A stretch of DNA of 64,000 bases from Trebouxia sp. TZW2008. Its lineage: Eukaryota > Chlorophyta > Trebouxiophyceae > Trebouxiales > Trebouxiaceae. The position numbers were made by a program, and so were the translations under genes. The notes beneath the pieces are model-generated. The model ran no database searches. It had not been told where the DNA came from and was given only the letters and a program-made list of their open reading frames with translations. The DNA lies in NCBI GenBank assembly GCA_002118135.1, contig BDIU01000388.1, positions 62,001 to 126,000 of the forward strand, read 5' to 3'. Numbering within the stretch: the first letter of the stretch is position 1; each line of letters starts with the position of its first letter. Positions 34,501-42,888 of the stretch are shown piece after piece.

Positions 34501-35293
34501 AAAGCGTCTGTGGCCTGTTGGAATGCTTGTGCACCTGTCTGTTGAGCTCTTGATTGGCCTTGGTGGAAAAGCGCTTGTGCATTTTGTACCCCACCTGCAA
34601 TGTGATCATTAGCTGACATTGGCTGGGGTGCGGGCCAAGTACGCTGGTTTGTTTGAGAGCTGCGGTTATAACATGCGCGCTTTTTTTGCGCAACATGATC
34701 ACTTGGGGGTGTTTCACTATGTCATAGACTGCCTGAATTTCATGGACATATAGTCATTGCCACAGTGTGGCACATGTGATCAGCCTTGTTGGCTGGCTAA
34801 AGCATGTAAAATTATTCTCTCTCTCTCTTAGCATCTTGAGTGTATGGTATTGCCTGGTGGAGAATCAGAACAAGCAGTGACTGAGCCTTTGGTACCATCA
34901 TGCCAAGTCGCACGCAATGGCAATCTGCAGTGTCAGCAGCAAAGCAGTAGCTGACCTTGGAGCGTATCAGACAAAGAGCTGGCAGACTGAGCGGTGTCGC
35001 TGGTTGCATGACCCACAGCATCTGCCACAGGCTGAGCTTGATGCCTCGCAGCGTCCGCAGCAGCTTTTGCTGCACGTCTGATTTCGCCACGCGTTGCATG
35101 CTTCAGCACCTCGCTGCATGAACGCCATCGCTCTCATCAGCTACCATGGCATCACAGTGTACAGCCATGCCTACCAAAAGGAGGCTGACACATGTGACAC
35201 ATACCTATCAGCAGCTGTTTTTGCGGCAACCAAAGCTAAGCCGCGCAGGATTCTTTGCGCATCTTCAAAATGCTTGGGAGTAAGCCAAGACAT
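25527..35293 (-). CDS. COQ8: COQ8/ADCK3 (ABC1/UbiB) atypical kinase, 12 exons
   Basis: Exons: 35205-35293, 34956-35113, 34349-34594, 33481-34135, 32862-33234, 32423-32551, 31441-31611, 30121-30297, 29521-29679, 27875-28063, 26718-26997, 25527-25816. They sum to 2,916 nt (971 aa), all phases consistent. The start [20 protein letters not shown] resembles the RVLxGL helix of COQ8. Hallmarks follow: [13 protein letters not shown] (the KxGQ motif, about residue 590), the Ala-rich nucleotide loop [41 protein letters not shown] and the C-terminal [10 protein letters not shown]. Known members act on the matrix side of the mitochondrial inner membrane and support ubiquinone synthesis by an unorthodox ATPase/kinase activity. 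Exons 4 and 5 add about 340 residues of Gln/Ala/Pro-rich sequence not usual for the family. Nearly every intron holds decayed copies of neighbouring exon edges. Confidence 0.93.
25845..26400. repeat. Three disabled copies of the COQ8 last exon
   Basis: Copies at about 25850-25992, 26045-26190 and 26235-26388 repeat the acceptor and the first 35-45 codons of the terminal exon ([20 protein letters not shown]...). All keep gcag plus a G-start. One shows stops soon after the conserved part, another a stop right after KIAAL. Homology fades at the same point, near KIAALGG, so none encodes the C terminus. Confidence 0.9.
27055..27375. repeat. Two copies of the 5' part of COQ8 exon 11
   Basis: Copies at about 27060-27198 and 27240-27375 repeat the acceptor and the segment coding [20 protein letters not shown] and RELFNWRFM. 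Both retain an acceptor. They lie upstream of the functional exon and stop short of the DFG-coding part. Confidence 0.9.
27600..28205. repeat. Edge copies flanking COQ8 exon 10
   Basis: Two donor-side copies (about 27690-27720 and 27778-27810, sharing ttaccttgtcaa) lie downstream of exon 10. One acceptor-side copy (28085-28205, repeating the [10 protein letters not shown] coding block and agctctcg-ttgccacct) lies upstream. The functional exon is 27875-28063. Confidence 0.8.
28454..28756 (-). mobile_element. 5'-truncated LINE (non-LTR retrotransposon) 3' end
   Basis: The minus strand encodes [20 protein letters not shown], which matches the region after reverse transcriptase in many LINEs (LRWLGHVxRM..RLPxQ). 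Its 3' end is a tail of AATG repeats (cattcattcatt on plus). A perfect 14-bp duplication, caaggcttacttca, flanks it at 28440-28453 and 28757-28770. It inserted in a COQ8 intron, within a donor-edge ladder. Confidence 0.85.
28757..29410. repeat. Four donor-edge copies of COQ8 exon 9
   Basis: Copies near 28757-28830, 28915-28990, 29175-29240 and 29335-29410 repeat the exon 9 3' edge and donor (acttcagctgcttg, then cctttggcagcaggtt). They are increasingly diverged from the functional edge at 29521. Confidence 0.8.
29695..29830. repeat. Acceptor-edge copy of COQ8 exon 9
   Basis: A good copy of the exon 9 acceptor and its first 25-30 codons (coding AMKIQYPG as AMQIQFPG) lies just upstream of the real exon. 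The reading frame is largely kept. Confidence 0.85.
30015..30110. repeat. Simple (GACT/GATT)n repeat
   Basis: An imperfect tetranucleotide tract of gattgactgattgac type lies in the COQ8 intron immediately downstream (minus sense) of the exon 8 donor. Confidence 0.9.
30380..30815. repeat. Two acceptor-edge copies of COQ8 exon 8
   Basis: Copies at about 30380-30530 and 30700-30810 repeat the block coding [12 protein letters not shown] and the Gly-Gln-Leu-Gln helix, including parts of the acceptor region. The first keeps most of the frame; the second has lost about 40 nt. Both stop before the AAASIGQ loop. Confidence 0.88.
31665..31895. repeat. Two acceptor-edge copies of COQ8 exon 7
   Basis: Copies at about 31675-31770 and 31830-31893 repeat the start of exon 7 ([19 protein letters not shown]) with the acceptor side kept. 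Both end before the KxGQ motif. Confidence 0.88.
32015..32365. repeat. Donor-edge copies of COQ8 exon 6
   Basis: Copies at about 32194-32250 and 32314-32365 repeat the exon 6 3' end and donor (gactgaccgagtcttgcatg). A fainter one lies near 32020-32080. The functional edge is at 32423. Confidence 0.85.
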
Positions 35294-35781
35294 ACTGAGT
35301 CTGAATAGAGCCTAACCAAAGCGAGCCCTTGACACGAGCCAAGGTATTTAGGAATGACACAACCAATTTCGCACAGACATCGTGGTCCGCACGCACTGAT
35401 TAGGCGCTGTGTGCACAACGCGCTTTGCAGTCTCAGATCGGTCAATGATGCCATTGCCACACATTGTGAGTGTCATGTCATAGAGTGGATCTACGGACTG
35501 CGAAAGTCTGTCACGCTTTGCGCTGAGTTTTGCAGTCAAAGGCTATTGCTTTTCAAGGTTCCTGCTACCAACGGCGGGAGAAGCAACGCAATGCTGACTT
35601 AAGGTATTTTGAGTGCTGTATCAAACAGAAATAGGGTTGTGCATCCGTAGGACTAGTCAGCAGTGCTTACACAACATTGTTCACATCCAGATTGCTACCT
35701 ACATTTTAGCAGTTGCAATACAGAGATGGCTAAGTCTGCAAAAGGAAAAATGACCACCAAAGGCAGCAATGTCATGACTTC

Positions 35782-36537
35782 TTATTTAGCCAGCGCTTGC
35801 CGTGTTCTTGGCCTGACATCTTCAGCACAAGTTGGACCAGGGTAATAGCTGTATCTCGACACTGTCTGCCAGAAAGGACCCATGAAAGCCTGTGTAAGTC
35901 TACGCTGTGTCAAGTAAGATGAGCGAATATTGGCTTCATAAAACAAGTTCACAAATAAAGGGATCAAGCTGCATATGCAAAAAGCTGCAAAAGCTGACTT
36001 GGCAACAGCAATGAAAGACACAGGTCCTGAACGTGTCAACTCCTGTTGTATCCGCATGATAACATACATTTGAAAATTGAGGCCATGTAAAAATAGGTCT
36101 GCAGCAAAGCGAAATCCGGCAAAAGGTAATGACCAGCCATGTATACTGTACACAACAAGTGGGCTAGATACTAAAAGCATGCTGGACTGAAGTCCCTCTC
36201 GTGTAAGTTCCTCCCTCCCAACATACACGACCACAGTAAACATGCAAGCCAGAGCGTCTGCAACAAACAGTTTGATTTTTCTAGCTTCCACACAACAGAC
36301 AGCAGGGAAGCGCAAGATTGCAACAGCATTGAAGCTATGCACCGTAGCCATCACGACACACAGTACCGAAAGAGCATGTCTGTATGGGACCAGCCTCACT
36401 TGGACACTCAGAAACCTTGTCAGCCAGATCAATCCCAGGACTGTGCTCAGCAGGAATGAGGGAACCCGGCAGCGGTATCCAAAGTGGCCTGCAAAGTCAG
36501 CTTCTAAGGCTCTGCTCTTGAAGTTGAGCGTTGTCAT
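35782..36537 (-). CDS. Intronless polytopic membrane protein, unknown family
   Basis: A single open frame from ATG (MTTLNFKSRALEADF) gives about 251 aa. Several hydrophobic segments suggest five to six membrane spans: VPSFLLSTVLGLIWLTRFL, ALSVLCVVMATVHSF, LFVADALACMFTVVVYV, SMLLVSSPLVVYS and AFAAFCICSLIPLFVNLFY. A basic loop and a Pro/Arg-rich tail end the protein. Lack of introns is unusual here and may point to a retrocopy or a different origin. The start codon lies 2 bp from the divergent ATG of the next gene. I do not recognise a family. Confidence 0.65.
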   Translation of the reverse strand: MTTLNFKSRALEADFAGHFGYRCRVPSFLLSTVLGLIWLTRFLSVQVRLVPYRHALSVLCVVMATVHSFNAVAILRFPAVCCVEARKIKLFVADALACMFTVVVYVGREELTREGLQSSMLLVSSPLVVYSIHGWSLPFAGFRFAADLFLHGLNFQMYVIMRIQQELTRSGPVSFIAVAKSAFAAFCICSLIPLFVNLFYEANIRSSYLTQRRLTQAFMGPFWQTVSRYSYYPGPTCAEDVRPRTRQALAK

Positions 36538-36539
36538 CA

Positions 36540-36809
36540 ATGGCTGTCAGTGTCGCATTCCTCTGGCTGTGCTGCCTCGGCATCACTGCAGTGTCAGCGA
36601 CGTGCAACACGACTCAGGCATTTTGGTTGGACTGGTCCTCGGGCCGCCACTGCCCCTTCGACAACAGCCTCCGGTGCTTGAGAAAGAACCCTGACTTGCT
36701 GCTCAGCAAATCTTGCTGTCTCTGTCGTCCCAACAAGGTAGCACCATTGCCCGCTTTGGTCCCTTTCGAAACGGAGACATTGCCAAAAGGCGTAACCTAT
36801 TTTGCATAG
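36540..36809 (+). CDS. Small secreted cysteine-rich protein
   Basis: The 89-aa product starts MAVSVAFLWLCCLGITAVSA, a clear signal peptide with an AVSA-like cleavage site. The remainder holds six Cys residues, ending in a CCLC cluster (SKSCCLCRPNK), suggesting a disulfide-bonded extracellular or lumenal peptide. A possible donor (AAG before gtagca) follows that cluster, so the C terminus may be spliced differently. It is head-to-head with the membrane-protein gene. No family is recognised. Confidence 0.45.
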   Translation: MAVSVAFLWLCCLGITAVSATCNTTQAFWLDWSSGRHCPFDNSLRCLRKNPDLLLSKSCCLCRPNKVAPLPALVPFETETLPKGVTYFA

Positions 36810-36988
36810 CAGCTCCAGGGTTGTTTAGAAGGTCTCCAACGTATTCAGCAACTGGCATGTTCCGTAGTGCAAGCCTTCATCGCCTTTGAGTTCTTAGTCC
36901 TGTCTATTGTTTTGATGTCACAACGCATCGACTCTTCGAGGGCAGTCAGTGTGACGTAGCGAGCGAGATACGCGAAAGCAGTGCAGGC

Positions 36989-37525
36989 ATGGCTCCAAGA
37001 AAACGTAAACATGCGAGCGAACGCACGACATCTGCTTCATCAGCCGAGCAGCACAGCACAAAGAGACGTCAGAAGTCGGCTAGTGACGACAATCACGAGC
37101 CCGAAATCAGCGACGATACTAAACAAGTAAGATACACCCGCTAAAAGCACCTTGAACCACAAGCAGACCCACAACACAGGGCAGCGACCGCATGTTCTCA
37201 GTACATTCAGCACACTGTGCGCTGAGTCAACGTCCCTTATCTCAGAAATAGTCAGCAGTTTATACGTTGATGGTGTCAGGCCCTGCAAGACACAATTATG
37301 GCACTGCTGCAAAAGCGCAAGCCTGGCTCAAGCTGCTGACCCAGTGAGGCGCCCAGGAACGTGCAGCCTGACAACTGGCGCCCTCTGATGTCAGCCACTC
37401 GAGAAGTAGCTAAAAGCATGGCAAGTGCTGGGTTAATCGAAGTCACGCAGAAGGGCAGTGTGGTCAATCTAGATGTTGTGCGGGGCCCGATAAGGCTCAG
37501 ACTGCCCGTTGCAGACCCTGAGTAA
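36989..37525 (+). CDS. DUF3253-domain protein, predicted selenoprotein (in-frame TGA at 37337-37339)
   Basis: Exon 1 (36989-37126) encodes MAPRKRKHASE... and KRRQKSASDD, a basic, nuclear-signal-like N terminus. Exon 2 (37280-37525) joins in phase 0. It reads ALQDTIMALLQKRKPGSSC, TGA, then PSEAPRNVQPDNWRPLMSAT and continues with GLIEVTQKGSVV and VVRGPIRLRLPVADPE to TAA. The pattern CPSE..WRPLM..V..A..L...G.I.VTQ.G......RGPIR is the bacterial DUF3253 family as I recall it. The TGA sits exactly where the Cys of CPSE is expected, and both sides are in the same frame, so selenocysteine at residue 66 of 127 is likely. A SECIS-like hairpin follows 61 nt after the stop. The alternative is a nonsense-mutated gene. 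The domain's biochemical function is unknown to me. Confidence 0.8.
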
Positions 37526-37586
37526 ACGTGTGTCTAGAAGATGTGACAGCTTGCAGCAATGGGTGCAGCTTTGTGACTTTGGCGCT

Positions 37587-37671
37587 GGGCAGGCACCATC
37601 GAAAAAATGACATTTGCATGCCAACTCTACTGCAGAGATAATGCAGATAGAAGTCTCAGTGGTGCTTGCCC
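37587..37671 (+). promoter_or_regulatory. Predicted SECIS element (form 2) in the DUF3253 3' UTR
   Basis: A 12-bp basal helix pairs 37587-37598 with 37660-37671 (one G-U). After an internal loop, the quartet strands are ATGA(C) at 37607-37611 and AGAA at 37649-37652, placing tandem G-A pairs (609/651 and 610/650). An 8-bp helix pairs 37612-37619 with 37641-37648 (one G-U). The unpaired AA lies at 37623-37624, 12 nt after ATGA. A 4-bp mini-stem, 37625-37628 with 37634-37637, caps it. This is the form-2 eukaryotic SECIS architecture, about 250 nt after the TGA. Folding was done by eye. Confidence 0.8.
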
Positions 37672-37679
37672 GCTCAGCT

Positions 37680-38111
37680 AAAGGCCTTCAGCTAGCAGTT
37701 ACAGGACAATTGCCCATACACATGCTGCACAGTACGCAGCTGTTTGTGTGTGTAGAAAGACAAAGGCTGTTGCCTGTTGTCTGAGTGCGACAAAATTTGT
37801 GTACCGGTACGCAGGGCGTACCCCTTCTAGCGAGGTGGTGCAGGGTGTAATTGATTGCACACACTCAACAGTGTTGCATTGGACTGTCTGCTGTGTTGCA
37901 TTTGCAATCTAATACAGGCAGGCACAATTTGCACCACAGCGCCAGCATGATCAGCAAAATGCCAGTTGTGCCCGAGCAGCCTAACACCAGGGGTCAAGCG
38001 TACAGCACTATGCAAAGTTGACACTGAGCCATAACCGTCATGTCACAGCTGTGATACCGTGCACACGCGCAGCGAACTCAGAAAAGCCTAACGTCAGCAT
38101 TGACTGTGCAG
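37680..38111. other. Convergent intergenic region
   Basis: Lies between the DUF3253 3' UTR and the stop of the minus-strand kinase. No gene, repeat or RNA is recognised. Confidence 0.5.
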
Positions 38112-41100
38112 TCAATAGAAATCTTTGTTCCTGTGCAAGTCCAGTAACAAGTCATGCTCATGATGCAGTTTGGATTCCAAATCATGCAAAAGTTGATCAG
38201 CTTTGTCTACCATATGCACCAGGTGCTGTGCAGACCTCTTGTGCATGCCCTGATTGATATCAGAAGTCAACTGTTGACAGCTTTCGGTTGTCACATTGCC
38301 CCACATCGACCCAATCAAGAATCTCATGTAATCCAGATATGCTAGCTGGTAATGGTGACACAGCAGCTTGAAATCATATACTGTACCATTCAAGCCATGT
38401 TGCTGCCGCAGCTCATGATGCAGATAGTTGTAGTACGCCCTGCACACAACAGCCAGCTTTGCATGTGCAACAGCAAGCTAAAGCACACTGCGCAAGCTCG
38501 GCAAGCCAGCAATGTGAGCGCTGCACACACATCATCTGCTTCAGGCAGTTGCACCAGAAGCACTGTGCATGCTGAATATTCATGCTGGGCTGTCAACAAA
38601 TCTGAAATCCTGAGTATTCCTGCCGGGCTGTCAACAAACCTGAAAGCTTGGTACTGTGCCATGCACTGGGAGCAATGCTGCATATATGCAGCAATCCGCT
38701 ATGATAGTGCAGGCACATGATGCTCGCAGAGTCAGTACAGACAATACATGGCAGACATATCACAGTATAGGCACATGATGCTTGCAAAGTTAGCACAAGC
38801 AGTAAATGGCAGACAGCCAAAACACGCAGCATGCAAGCTCTGGGCCATTTGCTGCAGTAGATCAGGGTCCACTGACGGTCAATGGCAGGATGTGAGGGTA
38901 TTCATTGACCAGTGAAAGCCGATGCCCAAAAGCTGATTGTGTCAGCAGAAACCCTGAGATGGTCTGGGTGCATAGGCACAATGACTGACAATTGCAGCCT
39001 GACCTCAGAAGCTTTTCTTCTTGACCCTTGATGACATGTGGTTGCACAGATGTCCACAGAACATACATGACATCAGTGACTCCCAAACCACCACCACACC
39101 ACTGAAAGTCACATGCACCAACACTGGCGGTGCTTGTTTCAGCATTGGTTGCATGTTCAGATGCTGCCTCTGCATGCAAGGCAAGGGGTAAGGGGCACAC
39201 GGCAAAAGCATATAAGAATAGGGTGTCCAAAGCAGGCAAACAGTGATGCTTTGAACTAGGCAAGAAAGAATGCTGCAAGATATTGTGTATGCTGTCTGGC
39301 AACGACAATAAGCAAACTTTCAACTGAATGTGTGACACAGAACATATGCCAAAGCATGGCAACGATCATGCGCAAACTTTCAACTGAATGTGTGACACAG
39401 AACATATGCCAAAGCATCATGGTAAAGTGCCAGAACATCAGGCAATTGGTCTCTGAGGACCAAGGGCAAGATTGCCCGTGCTGTTTTGCACTGTGCAAGC
39501 AATCCCCAATACATTACAAATTGTGCCTTTCAAGAATTAGTCAAAAAGCCCAGCGTAGACTTTTTGTAAACTGCAAGTCTACTGAGCAGTATAGTGGAAC
39601 TGCATGATAGTGCACAACACTCAACATGAGCGCACTATCTGCTCTGTTGCAAACTTTGCCTAATGCTGCAAACAAACAGTTGACACCATGCACACAGGTA
39701 AGAATAGAGCATGATATCGCGCATCATATTCCAAAACATAGGGACTTCAACCTATCTTGATGCATACTCACACTGCCAGGCATCTTCAGCTGATGTTTTG
39801 CTTTGTACTGACTTGCAGGGGAGACGTCAGACATCTGCTGCTCAAGCAGAACTCTTAAAGCAGTATGGCACAAGATGACTTTGGGCAGAGCTCTTGTGAA
39901 GCAGTCAGTTGCTTCTGTATGCCAACCTAGCTGGAATTCGAAATCTCACTAGAAGGCATGTGAATGATGATGATCATAATGACGGTGATGAAGATATTGA
40001 TTGCCATGGCGCAATGATGCGCCTGACCGAAGCAGAGCCACACCTGCAGTGGGATGGAAGAAGAATTTTGCATTCTTGAAGTCCCCATGCACAACAGTGT
40101 GCAGTGGAGTTGAGGAGTCCTCAGCGCGTGCTGAAGCCAGCATGACATGACATCTGGCAAGATAAGATGTGAACACTGATGATTACGATGCTGATGGTCA
40201 TGGTGATAGTTGTAGCAAAGCCACACCTGCAGTGGGATGGAAGAAGAGGTTGGCAGTCTTGAAGTCTCCATGTACAATCGTGTGCAGTGGGTTTGAGGAG
40301 TCCACAGCGCAAGCTGACGTCAGCATCAGATCAATTTTGTCAGCCACAGCTTGAAGCCGCTCTGCCAGGTTCTGCAGCAGCAACACTGTTGCAAGTATGA
40401 CTAAGCTCGAAAGCGCTACCATAAGCTTTGCCAGTCTGCTTGTGGCGCAAAAGCTCTGCATGGGACTGTGTTGCATGATCCTGGTGATCAGCTTGCAGCA
40501 AATTGTCGCAAATTGTCTGGATCTGCTGCCAGCCTAAAGTGACAAGAAGACTATCAGCCGCAGCTTGAAGCTGCTCGGCCATTTTCTGCATTAGGGACAC
40601 TACTGCTTACTTACACAAGCTTTGCCAATCTGCTGGTGGCCTAGCATTTTGTTGCAAACTTGTGGACGAGCCAGAAGCATGCTTGGCCAAAAAACTTTTC
40701 AGTGAACTGTGTTGCAACACATGCAATCTTGCCATCACTTTGCAGCCCATTGGTGCAAGATTGGTGGCATGCCGTGCGATGTTTTCTTATGACATGCAGC
40801 CCACATTCATGACAGCGCGATCTTGCCTGCACAGATGGCCTGTGAAAATTCAGAAGTGTTCTGTTGTGATGTGCTCTGCTATCTCATGCAGACAGACATC
40901 AGGACAGCGCAAGCTTGCCTGGCCTGTTAAAAGTTCAGGAATGTTTGCTTGTGACATGTTGTGTTGTGGCATGCAGACCATGATCAGGGTAGCGCAAGCT
41001 TGCCTGCACAGACAGTTTGCTGAAAGTTTCAGGAATCTTACGTTGGGCTGTGTTCTGCTGTGGCATGCAGACAGATATCAGGATAGCTTGAACGTGCTTG

Positions 41101-42309
41101 CACAGATGGCCTGCTATAAGTCTCAGGAATGTTCTGTTGTGACGTGCTTAATTGTGGCTCGCAGTGCATGATCAGCACATCGCAATCTTACCTGCACAGA
41201 CGGTTTGCTGAAAGCTTCAGGAAATGCAGTCAAGAAAGCCGAGACTGTTCTGGACCATTCCTCAGGCATCTTGGCCAAATCACTTCTCCGCTTCTGCAAC
41301 GACCAATATGATCCCTGGACAACAGACAGATTGGTTGAGGCAGAACATTCAGCTGTACATTTATAGTTGTTTACACATTCCAGCACATGTGCCAGGTGTG
41401 TGGCCCAGTCCGTGAAGTCTAACATCTTGAAATGCCTGTCATACCAGTGCCCAGACAGAGGGTTCAAGCTGGGCACATTGATCTGTGCATAGTCACAGAT
41501 AGTAATGCAAAGTCACAAATGGCCATGACAGCTTACTTCATGACTGCTGGAAACTGTGGCCCATTGCTTGCATGGTCTGCCATGTGGTTCCATCACAACA
41601 TACCAGTCAGAGGTCAAGCAGAGCTCAAAGATCAAAGATTACCTGCAGCCAGATGCCTGTAGGTGGTTTTCCCCAGCATGTTGCGTGCATCTTGCTGAGC
41701 CATCTTAGAGCTAGCAGAGCCTAAACCATAACATACAGTCAACACAGGCTCTGTCATGTGCCTGCGTAGTGGTTATGTTATTATATCCAAAGCAGCCTTT
41801 ACTCTGCACAAAAGGATCACAGGCATACAAGCTTTACTAAGTATAGTAAATTGGGTATTGCTAGCAAATTGCGGCGTATGCATGCTGGGCATGCAGTGTT
41901 GCCAACACCTGGGAGTAATCCAGAGCCAAAGCCTGGTGTGTCAGGCGAGTTGCATCACTGGTCACTGGCTTCGTCCAGCCTCGCAAGTCCTCCAATACAA
42001 GAATCAGGCCAGTGTCATCCAGCTGCCATTCTTGATACAGCAGCTCCGCGATTTTGGCTCCAGCCTAGCCACAGAGAACACTGATGTCACGGTCACAGAG
42101 CAGTCAACGCTGTACACTGACAAAAGTCACTGTGATGCAAGCTTGTCTTGTCGTGTACCTTTTGCAGTTTGTCCGCAAAGCCACTGTAAAAGCTCGTTTC
42201 GACTTTATAGGATTGAAGGCTTCTGACTCTATGCTCCTGATCTCTATAGCGGTTGGCGCGCAGGTCGACGACTTTGGCAACGACGTTGACATCTTCGACG
42301 TTCTCAAGC
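38112..42309 (-). CDS. CHK/APH-family kinase-like protein (EcKinase type), 5' end unresolved
   Basis: Exons in order: 42159-42309, 41909-42064, 41643-41720, 41192-41314, 40227-40371, 39004-39169, 38112-38439, with matching phases (about 382 aa). Landmarks of the choline/ecdysteroid-kinase-like family are present: QSYKVETSFY, LILVLEDLRGW (the LEDL motif), LRWLSKMHATCWGKPPTGIW, GSYWSLQKR, the catalytic loop IVHGDFKTANLFF, and DFQWCGGGLGVTDVMYVLW for the metal-binding DFG equivalent. It ends LLRAYYNYLHHEL. Such enzymes phosphorylate small hydroxylated molecules; the substrate is not predictable. At least one N-terminal exon upstream of 42309 is missing from this model. It should lie before the divergent GDT1 start at 42889. 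An open phase-0 segment, 41375-41482, could be a cassette exon but would interrupt the conserved GIW-GSYW junction. Introns carry exon-edge copies. Confidence 0.85.
40044..40600. repeat. Copies of the catalytic-loop exon of the CHK-like kinase
   Basis: A donor-side copy at 40044-40140 repeats the HGDF-coding half (as HGDFKNAKFF) with an intact donor, downstream of the real exon. A second copy of the exon's 5' part (MAEQLQAAAD versus LAERLQAVAD) lies at about 40530-40600 upstream. Confidence 0.85.
40820..41185. repeat. Four-step donor-edge ladder, CHK-like kinase
   Basis: Units of about 85-100 nt near 40826, 40912, 41000 and 41095 repeat gcttgcctgcacagatggcc and a gaaagttcaggaatgttct core. 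They derive from the 3' edge of exon 41192-41314 and its donor. The run is regular, with divergence among units. Confidence 0.85.
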
Positions 42310-42888
42310 CTGCACGTACGCGAGCTGTGCTGCCGATGCTGCAGTCTCAGGCGTGCGACGCGCGAACGCTTACTCACGTGAGTAAGTACGGTAAGACGGA
42401 ACTATTCTTTTGCTTGATGCCGCCGGAAACACTGCGAACAGCAGTGGGGCGCGCCGGCAACCTCACAGGATGGTTTGACCACCAGGTGAGACTGCTGAGC
42501 GCCTCGTATTGCATCTCTACCATAGCTATAGCAGAACAGGTGCATCTTCAGTGCACGCCATGACTAACTTCATCTTCAGGCTTCGCCCTTCAAGTCCTTT
42601 GGAGAAAGCGCAAGCGCCCTGCCTCAGGCTGGCCAAGTGCAGCGTCTTGACTATCTGTATCCTTGCAACAGAGCTTGGTTATCGTTTGCACAAGAACTCG
42701 CCTTTGATTGACGTCTCCGCGCAAAGACCAGGCGGGCCGCTTATAGCCAACTAGGCCGCCGGTGCTGCTTGATCGTGAGCGTGCTTCGCGCTCTTCGCCG
42801 CGCATCTGCTTCTTGGTGCTCGCCTGGAATTCCTACAAACACAAGTTATTAGCCGACGCTGAGTGCCGCGTCGCTACGTGTCACAGCG

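Noticed and set aside
36242..36694. 150-aa plus ORF overlapping the membrane-protein gene
   Set aside because: Antisense shadow of a frame with clear membrane segments; it has no domain of its own.
37337..37339. TGA read as an ordinary stop, making DUF3253 a pseudogene or a 65-residue peptide
   Set aside because: The frame, domain and stop downstream are intact and a full SECIS structure follows, which chance decay would not produce.
38830..38880. Extra CHK-like kinase exon coding DLLQQMAQSLHAA
   Set aside because: Its phase does not fit the upstream donor, while the direct join gives the family-typical LLRAYYNYL.
40820..41185. CRISPR-like regular direct repeats
   Set aside because: The units are degenerate copies of a neighbouring exon edge, have no conserved repeat/unique spacer pattern, and the genome is eukaryotic.
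42231..42711. Two-exon plus-strand ORF (MLLISIAVGAQVDD...) that splices cleanly in phase to a stop at 42711
   Set aside because: It is antisense to the CHK-like kinase exon 42159-42309, whose QSYKVETSFY and following LEDL exon match a known family.
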